This document shows positions 34,106 through 45,193 of a stretch of 64,000 nucleotides of DNA, piece after piece. The notes below the pieces were generated by a model. It made no database searches and had not been told where the DNA came from. It saw only the letters and a program-made list of their open reading frames with translations. The first letter of the stretch is position 1. Each line of letters opens with the position of its first letter. The position numbers and the translations under genes are program-made. This DNA is from Trichaptum fuscoviolaceum (Eukaryota > Basidiomycota > Agaricomycetes > Hymenochaetales > Trichaptaceae): contig CAJSYZ010000002.1 of NCBI GenBank assembly GCA_910574455.1, forward strand, positions 2,753,671 to 2,817,670, given 5' to 3'.

Positions 34106-37100
34106 ATGGCGACGACAATGCGTGGCCTTACGCAGGTGAGCTACTCTAAGTAGAAGACAGCTGTTATCCCTTAAAACAACCAATTTCATAGTTCATCGCA
34201 GACATTCGAGGTGCACGGGTGAGGGAGTTAGAGGAGAAGCGTATTAACAAAGAAATGGCGAACATACGCAAGAAATTCAAAGGCAAGCATGGGTATTGAA
34301 TCTTGTGCAAAACAATGTGTCTCATTTCTGGTGGTAGATGGCAACTTAGACGGCTATCAAAAGAAGAAGTGCGCGATCCATCCATCATATGCAAACATTT
34401 TGTGTTGTCTTGCTCATTTGCGCTGAAGATACGTTTCGAAGATAATATTCACGTATATTCTGGGATACAAGGTCGACATTGGCCATATGGAAGCGGTTAA
34501 CCTGATCTCGAGCCACAAGTATAGTGAGAAGCAAATCGTATGCATGCTTATACTGTGGTCGATATGTGAACTCACTTCTCTGATAGGGTTATCTCGCAGT
34601 CACTCTGCTAATGCACGAGAACTCTGACTTTCTCCGCTTGGTCGTGAACTCCATTAAGAAGGACCTAGACGACAATAATGAAATTAACAACTGCTTGGCT
34701 CTGCACGCAATCGCTAACGTTGGAGGACAGGAAATGGCTGAAGCGCTGTCAGAGGATGTTCATCGCCTCCTTATTTCTCCGTTAGTAGAAAATTGCAATT
34801 CTATAGCATTACCCACTCTGACCATACTCACAATAGGACCTCGCAGAGTATGGTGAAGAAGAAAGCCGCCCTTACGTTACTGCGATTATATCGGAAACAT
34901 CCAGACGTATTACCTGCTGCTGAATGGGCTTTGCGAATAGTTGCTATAATGGATGACACAGACTTGGTATTTACTTAAAATTCTACTTTCTCGATGTCCA
35001 CTGACGTCAATCAGGGTGTTGTTAACTGCGTCACAAGCTTAATCATGGCAATGGCTCAAGACGACTTGGAGGCATTCGCTGTCTGCTACCAAAAGGCTGT
35101 GGACAGATTGCATCGCGTGAGTTTAGTCTCATATATATCTACATTAGAGGAGCTGAGCTCTTTACAGCTTGTGATCGAAAGGGAATATTCAGCAACGTAT
35201 GCGTACTACAAAGTACCCAGTCCTTGGTTGCAAGTGAAATTACTCCGCTTGCTTCAATATTATCCACCTTCTGGTGCGGTACAAATGCAATTTGCATGGA
35301 TGTTTCTAACCTTTCTCTGCAGAGGACCCTACCATTCGCACCGTTTTGCACCAGGTCCTGCAAACAATCATGAACAATTCCGCCGAACAGTCCCGAAACG
35401 TCCAGCACAACAATGCCCAAAATGCTGTCCTCTTCGAAGCCATCAGCTTAGCAATCCATCTTGATACCAACTCGCCGTTAGTGGGAACAGCTGCAGTTCT
35501 ACTTGCTCGATTCATTAGCTCGAAGGAGACTAATGTCCGATACCTTGGTCTTGACACAATGGCCCATCTTGCTGCTCGTTCGGACAGTTTGGAACCAATT
35601 AAGAAGCATCAAGGGACTATTATCCTCTCACTTAGGGATAAGGATATCAGTGTCAGACGGAGAGCTCTCGATCTATTATATAGCATGTGTGATACCGACA
35701 ACGCTGAGCTCATCGTAGGGGAACTTCTACAATACCTGAAGGTGGCAGATTACGGTCTTAGGGAGGAAATGGTCCTTAAGATCGCTATTTTGACTGAAAA
35801 ATACTCAACTTCCTACAAGTGGTATATTGACACCATCCTGCAGTTGATAAGCTCTGCGGGAGATCACGTTGGTGACGAAGTTTGGTATCGAGTCGTGCAG
35901 ATAACGACAAATACAGAAGACTTACAGACTTATGCAGCGAAGGTGGCATTTCAGCACTTGCGTTCACCATCCAGCCACGAGAGCTTGATTAAAGTCGGAG
36001 GTATGTCTCATGTTTCACGAACTCCTGCTTCGGACAACGTTATCCATTTTTGACAATCATGATATCCAGGCTATATTTTAGGCGAATATGGACACCTCGT
36101 AGCAAATGAACCTGGCTACAGCCCTGCCGATCAGTTCGCTGTTCTTCATTCAAAATCACAATTCTGCTCTGCTCCAACTCGGGCTCTTCTTCTCTCCACT
36201 TACATCAAATGGGTCAACGTATTCCCTGAAATTAAACCTCATCTTCTAGCTGTATTCGAACGCTATCGACACGTATTAGACTCCGATCTTCAACAGCGTG
36301 CATGCGAGTATTATGCACTTGCATCACGACCAGAGGAAGATGAACTTCTTCAAAATGTTTGCGAGGAGATGCCGCCTTTCCCAGCTCGCGAATCTGCGCT
36401 TCTTGGCAGAATCAACCGGAAAATTGGCGACACCGAGGATAAGAGGACCTGGATTCATGGCGGGAAGGAGTTGAACATGGATAGAGCATTGCTACGACAG
36501 AAGACAACACGAAAGTCAACTTTGCTAGGCTCGGATTCTAACGGTTCCGCGGTCGCGAATGGCAATGACGAGGATATTATGAGCTCTCTTGCAGGACTGG
36601 ACCTCTCAGCTGGCTCAGAGCTCAAGTTGGATCCCCATGAGATCAAACCACCTGTGCCACCTTTGACCCACGGCATGAACGTCGATCGGTGGTTCGAGAA
36701 ACTCTGCTACACTAATGATGGTGTGCTGTATGAGGACGTGCAAATCCAGATGGGTATCAAGTCGGAATATCATACACACCTCGGAAGGGTTGCAGTTTAT
36801 TTGGGAAACAAGATTTCAGCACCTCTAACATCGTTCACTGCTACCGTCCATGTTCACGACCCGGAGACATTGGCCGTCACGTTCTCGAAACTGCCGCCGA
36901 GTTCAATATCGTCACGAACACAAGTACAACAGCTTTTGCAGGTCGAATGTAAGAAGGTGTTCACGGAAGCGCCTCTTCTGAGCATATCATTCCTTGCGGG
37001 GTCCCATCAGACAATCACAGTTCGCCTACCCGTGGTGATCTCGAAGTTCTTTGAGCCGGTAAACTTAGGCCCTTCCGACTTCTTTGAACGCTGGAAGATT

Positions 37101-37476
37101 ATAGGTGGCCCTCCCCGAGAAGCTCAGTCCGTGTTTCACATAGCACTCGATGCAGAAGGTCAGATCGATATAGCCAAAAATAGGGTCGTGATAGCGGGTC
37201 ATCGTTTCGGGATTCTTGAAGGCATTGACCCGAACCCCGTAAATTTGGTCGCGGCTGGTGTATTGCATACTTCTGCAGCGGGCAAAGTAGGATGCTTGTT
37301 ACGCGTTGAACCTAACCGTGAAGCAAAGGTGACTTGATATTTATCCTCGACACATACAGTTGAAATAACACTTCCTTCTTCAGCTTTGCCGTCTGACAGT
37401 CAGGAGCACATCAGAAGAAGTAGCAGCTGAAGTGCTTAGGCTTTTGACAATCCCACTTCGAGTACAAACTAATTGA
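34106..37476 (+). CDS. AP-2 clathrin adaptor complex subunit alpha
   Basis: Short 5' exons spell MATTMRGLTQ, FIADIRGARVRELEEKRINK and the block VDIGHMEAVNLISSHKYSEK, the highly conserved start of large adaptins. The trunk of HEAT-like repeats follows (LAVTLLMHENSDFLRLVVNS, KKKAALTLLRLYRKHPDVLP, VRYLGLDTMAHLAARSDSLE, DISVRRRALDLLYSMCDTDN). Then come a Ser/Lys hinge and the ear domain from about 36650 (NVDRWFEKLCYTNDGVLYED to the end). The last exon after the intron at about 37330 reads LCRLTVRSTSEEVAAEVLRL and ends at TGA 37476. The alpha subunit (Apl3 in yeast) binds PIP2, cargo and accessory proteins at the plasma membrane in clathrin-mediated endocytosis. At least eight introns are present. 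No damage is seen. Confidence 0.93.
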
Positions 37477-37594
37477 TTGCTTTGATTCATTTGCACCAAA
37501 ATTCACGATTGGAGATTTACAAGCCCTATTGTATTATTATTAGTGTGTCAAATCCTAGTAGTACATATCTGCATCATTACTGTACATCAATACA

Positions 37595-40500
37595 TTATCT
37601 TACAAGGAGGCTTTTCAGAGTCCGTTTTCGCTTCTTGATATCATCGGTTGATTTCGGGGATAAAATAGGTTCAACTACCTCCTTCAATGGATCATTTGAG
37701 CCACTGCCAGTTCTACCAGCAACCAGGTCGTATGGAATAGCTGGGCGACTTTGTCCAGTGCTTGTATGTTTGCGTCGCGGCTGCTCGACAGCGCTGGTAG
37801 TCTCTCTGGAACTTTCCTTCTGCGGAGCTCGATTGATGCGAATCACCTCCGACCGAGGTATGCTCGGAAGGGCGGTGTCGTCATGATCGTCCCAGTAATT
37901 CTTCCTGATTCCCGACCTTTCTGTGTCAGGCGTAGGAGGTGCTGTAGAAGGTCTGGCCGACCGGAGGCTTAAGCGCCTTCTCCCCGAACGCGTTGAACGA
38001 TCCTCTGACTCGGTATTTGAAGACATTGTGCTGGCAGACCCGACGTGGGAGTAGGTTTGTGAATATGCAGGGCTAGCGAGTGCAGTTTGACGGTGACCGT
38101 TAGCATGAGTACGACGACCAAGTTGGCTAACACATCTTAGCGCCTCGGACTCGATGTCCGAACAGCTTTTCGTGAAATTGTCTAGTGTCTCGTTCGTTCC
38201 CAATGAACTACGCGCTCTATGATGCCTGGTACCACGGACAACTGCAGAAGTAAGTATCGCCAGGTGTTTCGGTACATCCAGAAGGTGTGGAAGAAAAAGT
38301 AGAGCCTCCTTGTGTAAAGTAGGCATAGTGGATTTCCTTTCCCGCAACGCATTCATCGCTTGAATGCGATCATGTTTATCAGCTGACGCATGCACGGACA
38401 TGTTCTGCTGGACGGGTGTGGGTGTCGAAACTTCCCTGATGTAGTCAATCATGGCGGGTATACTATCCTTTATGAAGCCTTTCACTTTTCCCATGTACTC
38501 TTCCTTCTTCACCGACTTTGGAGATGAGTTAGAGACACCGGATCATATTGATTAACACGGTGTGACGTACTGTATTAAGGTTTGCCAAGCTTTGGAGCAC
38601 CTTTGCTATAAGAGTAAGTGATCGCTGAACCGGAGGGGGAGGCATGCCTGTGATCGGCTTAGCGAAGAGGCTAGGAGGGAGGCATGTGGCTTACCATGAC
38701 AAAGGCCGAACGTATGAGGATGCAGAATTGCAGGTACTATAAAGCGGAGGAAGCAGAAGGCTGAGACGCTTTGCCACTTCATATCAAGATTGCTCGGGTC
38801 GACCTTATTCTCGACCAACTGCCGGATCTCTTGAAACAGTCTTCGTAGCTCCCTACATGCTGGTCAATTGATTATAATATGGATAAAGAAGTGATAGCTT
38901 ACTGTGGACATTCGGAACGCACAGAATAAATGCTATTCCAGAATTCAATACACCAGTAAACAAGTAGCTCGATGCTTTTCTCTTGATCCTTGGAACTTTT
39001 GCCACTCCGGGCATTATCTGTCTCGATCGCCACCTTCTCGGATATGAGGCGTCGCACGACCTGGCCGATGCTGGCTTCAAGAAATGATTTCCCGTACCAG
39101 TTCATAGCGAGTTCCATGGTCTTAGTCAGAACAGTGTTTCCACGGAACAAGGTATTCTGGGCTGGTGATACGGATATAAGTTGTCAAAGAGTTGAGATCA
39201 TAGAATGAAACATACAGCTGGGCGTAGTGTCCACCTCTCTTTTTGCCAGTTCGAACAGATTATCCATAAGAACGTTCCTCATAACAGCAATGGCTAAGAT
39301 GTGTTCCGCAAGCCGCTGTAGCTTCAACTCCTGCTCTAGATCGTTCAGAAGATCAAGGAGGTTTACGTTGGCTATACACTGAGAATAGGATATCAGAACG
39401 ATATGAGATCAACCGAGATCATACATTACCTTAAGAAGGGGTGCATATGCAGTTGTCGGAAGCACTATCTCCCTGAAAATATGTTATTACATTAGCTTCG
39501 AACTTGAAAATACACCTACTCATCCACTTTAACTGTAAGTTTCATCTCCCCAACTTGTAACCCGTTTACGGATTGGCCAGAAGAAATGACGGGAAACCAG
39601 CCCTCAACCATCTCTCCCCTTCGAAAAGTTGTTGGATTAATGCTAACAGAACCCAGTAACTGCGGCTTTAAGTTGAACCTCTTCTCCCGGTACAAATGAA
39701 TCATCATGTCGCCAAACGGTGGCAGGTCACTGAACGTAAAGGTTTCGTGCCATTCGGGTGCACCTGGCCCTTTCTTCACGGTAGTACGACCACAGATTAC
39801 GTCGTTGATGATAATCTCGCAGGAAACCTCCATATCAGTGAGGTCATTGGATGTTTCTGGCCCATCCCCAACCGGGATGTAGTGCGCTGGACTCTCCCCA
39901 AGAGGCTTAGCAATACCAAGATTTCGCGCCTGCTTAACGTCCAGGTAAATCTGCCTCCACATCCGGTACAGCCCTCCGTCGCTAGGCGCCAAATTTCGCC
40001 CATATATTTCTGCGATCGCATACGACCGAAGCAACGCAATCCAGGTATTAATGGCATCCGAACAGGGGAATTTCAGGTAGACATCCTCCTCTGTAGTGTT
40101 ATCAAGTAATTTCTGCCCACTGAGGGATGTATCAGATAAATCCAAAACATGAAAAGTCAGACTTGAAACGTACGCTTTGACATGTATCCCCAAACAATCA
40201 TTACGAAAGAAAAGCGAGCGGTCGGCGGGTCGAATATCAGTACATCGCAATAAATGGATAAAAATGGAATGCTGCAGGATAGTTTCCTATATGAACGAAC
40301 AATCAACCAACTATCAAGGGCAACACGCAATTAAACAGGGTTTTGAACTCACGTCCACATAGATATTGAGGGTCGAGCGATCTGTCTCCTCTGTTAATTT
40401 ACATCGTGCTGATCTCCAGGAACCATTAGCAGTTGTGCTGCTAACATGGCTGCGAAACCAGCTGGGCTTTTCTGTCACACGTCATGTCAGTCTAGCCTCC

Positions 40501-40790
40501 TGATGAACAGACACGGTCATTTCGAGCACACACCTCTGAGCTTCCTTTCCTCGCCAGACAGATTTACACCGCCAATAGAATCCCTCTTGTCCGAGACTCT
40601 GCGGGGAAGCTGAGGCTGCTGCGATGTCTGACGATGAGCAGCTCTTGTGTATCTTGTGCAACCCGCATACCTTCAGATTCCGTACCACGTTGGTGGTCTT
40701 AGCAGGACACCACAGCTCGACAGAAGCGAGAAACTCTCTTGTTCCCGCATTCTGCCACGAAGTATCTTCGTACCAAGAGTCCGAGCTCAT
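37595..40790 (-). CDS. Ras GTPase-activating protein with PH-like, C2 and RasGAP domains
   Basis: The start at 40790 gives MSSDSWYEDTSWQNAGTREF. Exons 40790-40671, 40627-40534 and the one from 40471 on join in frame and build a PH-like region with a following C2 domain (VSCEIIINDVICGRTTVKKG, EWHETFTFSDLPPFGDMMIH, GSVSINPTTFRRGEMVEGWF). The RasGAP domain then runs through several exons: QRLAEHILAIAVMRNVLMDN, FRGNTVLTKTMELAMNWYGK, MKWQSVSAFCFLRFIVPAIL (FLRF motif) and LANLNTVKKEEYMGK. A Ser/Arg-rich tail of about 250 residues ends LKSLLVR. The order resembles animal RASAL/SynGAP-type proteins; in fungi such a protein would switch off Ras at the membrane. The arginine finger region lies between 39100 and 39250 (LFRGNT). 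Start and first three exons are well supported by phase. Confidence 0.87.
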
Positions 40791-41401
40791 CGAACTTCGG
40801 CCGCTGCTTCAGCCTAATCCGAGGAGACTTGTAGCAAAGGACCGTGATTACCGAATCAGAACAGCTTGGACGCGGGGCGTCAATACAGAGGGATAGTCGT
40901 GAGCGACAATATGGATTTCGAGGAAAAAGAGAAAGAGCGTAAAAAATACAGACTGGAGAGGAAGAAAGAGGTTGGAGGAAGATATGCTACAACTAAAGAA
41001 ATAATGTTGGCATTCGCAAAGGTGAAGCGCGCTCGGTTCGCCCGGGTGACACACCGTATACAGACATTTCCGCTTCCGTGTCCCCAAGTGAGTTTATCCG
41101 CAATATATCCACACGCCAACAGTGCCTAAATGGATTTATCAATCGCCTTCTCAAGATCTTCTCGTCGAATGTTGGAGGTAGATACCAAAAATACGTGTAT
41201 AGCGTGTAACGACCCTCAGTAAAGAGATACTGTATTATATACGAAATTCGTATGCAAAGCGTAACAATAGTATGTAATCGAAAGGAGCGGCATGTCCCCC
41301 ATATACACCCCGAGAAGGACCAAAGACACAACATGTTTCGTTTTAAAGGTATGGTGGTATATGAAACGCAAGAGGTATTTGTACGCCGTTGTCGTGTCGT
41401 T
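40791..41401. other. Intergenic: RasGAP promoter and elongase 3' flank
   Basis: A plus-strand Lys/Glu-rich frame (MDFEEKEKERKKYRLERKKE from 40911) is probably chance, because it stops at 41127 and has no partner exons. Nothing else is recognised. Confidence 0.4.
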
Positions 41402-42729
41402 CTACAGAATGGCATTCCGGACATCGTCATGATATGCTCGTAGAAACGTCGTAACCCTCAAGCCCTCTTGCCGCTGCACAAGATGATCCGTAAGCATCAG
41501 AACACAGACGAATCGATAGAAGACCAACTTAGCAATTCCGTTAGCGGCCGCACCATTACCATTAGCGATGGCCTTCTTCGACTTGACCGGCTTCTTGTAT
41601 GTTTGGATGTAGAAGTTGATGAAGAGACCGAGGTAGCTGGTGAGCAGGAAGCAGCCGAACAACGCCGCACCCTCGGTGCCGGCGCAAGAGCCCATGGACG
41701 GGAGCTTGTCTGAGAAGTAGGTCGAGACGAAGTATGAGTAAGCTGTGATTATGCGCCGTCAGTCCAGTTCACAGAGATTGCGTCACACATCTACTCACTC
41801 CCAAAGTAGACCACGAAAAGATCGATTACGAATTGCACGATCTGCATAGTAGTAAGGTATTTTTTCCACTAAAGTCCAAAGTCAACAACCGCAACATAGA
41901 GCAAAAGTATGACGTAGAGCGCACCCAAATCCGAGCACCTCCGGCAGTAGCATAATAATAATAATCTGCAAATATTACGGGTAAGTCCCGGCCCAAGGAG
42001 TAAACGTGCATGAATAACAAGACTAACACATTAAGACATGGACCGCAAGATTGAGGCTGATTACAACCCATGACTGGTTGGAGAGTCAGTGTACTGGCGA
42101 AGGAGTCCAAAACATGAACCATCGCTTACCACGCTGGTACGTCCGTTCAATTGGGTGAAGCAAAGCAAAGCAGTTGCAGAGTGGTGGAAAACATGAAGGA
42201 AAGCTAGATTCAATGAGCATCACTGTGGTATTCCGTGATAAGATAAGAATTGTTACCGAGAGGCTTCTTCTTTGCCGCAAGGAAAACAGTATCTAAAAGC
42301 TCCAGATACTTGAAATAATAGTTGATCATGTAGTAGAACTCCAGAGGCTACACGAGATCGTCAGTCTAACACCGATAACAAAGTGACACGTTTACACACC
42401 TTAGTCCATGCCGCTTCGTCGCAAATGCCATAAAAAACGCCGTGTTTCCAAACGATGGGCAAAGTTTCCTCCAACATCAACGCGAGAAGGAGCGCGCTGC
42501 CCGAGCTCAGGATGATGTTGTGTAGCTGGAAGAGGAATTGGAGCTTCAGCGGCGCCTGCGACTTCATGACCTCGCGCAGCCCGAAGACAACGGCCAGGTA
42601 GGTCACCAGAGCAGTGACGACCTGCGGGGTAGTCGAGAGAGGCGTCTCGCCGGGTACATAGTGGGTGAGGTGGTAAGGGAGGTTCGGGAGGGGGACATTA
42701 TTGAGGATGAAGTCGGCGAGGGGGGCCAT
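41402..42729 (-). CDS. ELO-family very-long-chain fatty acid elongase
   Basis: The first exon 42729-42400 ([20 protein letters not shown]) holds the N-terminal membrane segments. Next come [20 protein letters not shown] and LAAKKKPL, then the histidine box [18 protein letters not shown]. The typical [14 protein letters not shown] and [18 protein letters not shown] segments follow. A final hydrophobic exon ([20 protein letters not shown]) precedes a KKPVKSKK tail, typical of the ER-retention tails of these enzymes. ELO proteins condense malonyl-CoA with acyl-CoA in the ER for very-long-chain fatty acids used in sphingolipids. The frame runs on past NGNGAAANG to 41402; a late intron and earlier end are possible, so the last ~45 residues are uncertain. 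Exon borders near 41730-41850 were inferred from the family pattern. Confidence 0.88.
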
Positions 42730-43167
42730 GGTGAGGAGAGACGAACGTCAGCGTGCAAACGAAGGTGGACGCGTTAAATACGTTGGGTGAGCTGAGCACA
42801 GAAAGTTGTCCCAACTTTTTTTGCGCCTGCCGATTGGTCGGCGTACGCGGGCCTCGGCTCGGCTTTGACCCGAATATCATCCATAACTGGAAGTACATAT
42901 CTTTATTTGGTATGTTTAAGCCCTAACCCACTCTTGTCATACCTTCTTTGGTTGGACTGCTGTTTCGCGCGGTTCTCTTGTTCAAATCGGTCGATTATCA
43001 CATTCGTCGCAAAAAGGGTCTCGGTCGGTGTCGGGCAGCGTGCTTCGTAAAATTTTATACGTGATACAGCATAATCCTTAGTACAAACAGATATGAGAGC
43101 TAAATGCGTATAATACATCCTTGCGTTGTTGTGTCTTGAAAGCAATGTCGATCATCCATTCATGTCA
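42730..43167. other. Intergenic, elongase promoter, no gene seen
   Basis: 438 bp between two minus-strand genes. It carries the elongase promoter next to 42729 and the 3' flank of the small orphan gene. Short frames on both strands show nothing recognisable. Confidence 0.45.
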
Positions 43168-43923
43168 TCACGATAACCGGGCCATTTTCAGAGATGGCCA
43201 TAAATGTTTTTCCTCTACGAAATGAGGGAGGTGAAAATCAGCGAAGTCGAGACCAGACTCGAATGACACGTACTTTTTGTTTGACTGTGCCTTACGCAAT
43301 ACTTCTTCATGCGACGAGGACCGGCCCGACGGTGGTCCGTCAGCGACGTATGCGTTCACCTGAAAGATGTCTGAATTGGATGGGACGAGGTGGTAGGTTG
43401 CTTGGATCTAAGAGTCGGAGGTCAGCCAAAGGTGCATGCACTGGGCATGGCCCGACTTACGCCAACCGAACGCAGCGCTTTTAATAAGTCGTGCAAAAAC
43501 AGGAGCGCACGACTCCGAAGCTCGTTGAGATCATGAAGATCAGCGCCTAGACACGTGATTAATATTTGCATGGCAACATAGTAGACAGTGTTGAGTGCTC
43601 ACAGTGTGAAGGGGATGAATTCCATGTGGGTATGTTACAGTATAGGCGAAGAGCCGGTCTGCTAGCGCCAGTGAGCATTCTGCGCACCAGTATTAGGTGT
43701 TGCGCAAGAGTTGAAATAGATATTTGCTCACTGCTTGAACGGCAATAAACTGTCTTCAACCCGGACGAGCTGCATTTCCCATGGCCGACGTTAGAAAGAC
43801 CAGCCTTCAGAGTCACACGACCATAGTAACACAGACCTCATCCAAATGAACAGCATCCCGTCGTCCTCTGGAAATGATACTCGGCCCTTGCACTTGACTT
43901 TGGGAGGGGATTACAGACAACAT
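43168..43923 (-). CDS. Small five-exon protein, unknown function
   Basis: Minus-strand exons 43923-43837, 43769-43732, 43679-43603, 43546-43461 and 43359-43168 join in frame to 159 residues, each with GT-AG introns (67, 52, 56 and 101 nt). The product begins MLSVIPSQSQVQGPSIISRG and then LVRVEDSLLPFKQ. In the middle it has a helical stretch ADLHDLNELRSRALLFLHDL followed by LKALRSVG. It ends with a Ser-rich segment (PPSGRSSSHEEVLRKAQSNK, FADFHLPHFVEEKHL). There is no signal peptide or membrane segment. The helix with spaced Leu could be an interaction surface of a small complex subunit, but I recognise no family. The first intron donor (gtctgt) is weak; the other three (gtgagc, gtgagc, gtaagt) are good. 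Confidence 0.5.
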
Positions 43924-45193
43924 GATCGGCGAGAGCAACTGCTAGCGGGGGAAGAAATTTGCGGAAGTGGGGGTGGAGTAGGGATTAAAGCTTGGAAAGC
44001 ATGAGGCAAAGTGCTGCTTAAGTATACGGTGTGTCCACGAAGCAGCTGTTCGCTGCATTATAACTTTTTGGAACTTAGCGAAGTCGGGTAAATGCGGAAT
44101 TCTCCCAGCCTTCCGCTTCGGGGTGTTCCGTGCCGTGCCCCGGTGATTTGTTCAGAAAGAAGACGATCACGGGAGTTTACCACAAGTTGTTGCTCCCTGC
44201 AACCTGGATCTATACGTTTTTTATGTCTTGGCCTCGTAAAATTGCATGAATAGTGCCTCAAGTCGAGGAGGCCTATTGCTTGATCACGCAAGCCAAGAGC
44301 GAGATGTTGTTCACGCAACGGTCCTATTCATTCATCGAACCTGAGGCCTTTGGGAATTGAACGTGCCCGCGATGCTATCGCATTGATGAAAGCGACCATA
44401 TGCGGCACGCTATCGGTGAAATGAACTAAAGTTCGACACCAACGAAGTGTCCACTCCGTATTCAGAAGATGCGATTACTGCACATCCATTGCTGATGTTG
44501 ATGTAATGATTTCATCGAAGCTTCGGCATGCATATGCACCAACTTCCAACTATAAGAAGCCAGCATTTAGATGTCTGCCCGAAATGTCACACTAGCAAAC
44601 GCCTTGAGTGGAATCACTGAATAGATGGAAGGTCCACTCACCAATCAGCATCAAGTACTAGTTCATTGCTAGATTAATCCGGCATGAGCATACATGAGTT
44701 GCAGATTCCGTGTTCTACAAGCTAGTTCTGGCCGATGTTGTCTGCGCTCTCCCTCCTTCATCGAGTAAGGAAACTACTGCTGTGAGATGAAATTCCAAAT
44801 CCACTGCACATGTTGCTTTTGTTGCGAAGGAAGCTCAGAACTGAAAGCATGAAAGGGCATTTATTTGAAGATGTGAGGAGAGCATCCGATGGCATAGTGG
44901 GTGTTGAGAGCAAGCGGAAAGAAAGTGCACCATCGTGTGGGCGTGACGTAGGGCATTTGTGACGTAATGCGCGCACTTCCTCACTGGCAGAGGCTCTGTC
45001 TCGACTTCCGATTCCACCATGGTCTACGCCACACTTAACCCGCCGTCTTTCGCCTCCAACGACGGTTCTCTTTGACTACAACAGCTTCAGAAACCTGCAC
45101 GACATAGAGCATAGCACACGACGCTGAGCAGACTACGAACTCCTCCAGGAAGGCAGGGCTTCCTGCATCCCGGAACCGGTGTACATATCCACG
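43924..45193. other. Long intergenic region before VPS13, no gene seen
   Basis: About 1.27 kb between divergent genes. Several short frames exist on the minus strand (44058-44318, 44758-45020, 45035-45262) without consistent splice partners or motifs. No tRNA A/B boxes or repeats were found. It should contain the VPS13 promoter. Confidence 0.45.

Noticed and set aside
40866..41129. Lys/Glu-rich plus-strand frame upstream of the RasGAP gene
   Set aside because: No splice partners or homology pattern; the run of charged residues follows from A/G-rich sequence in a promoter region.
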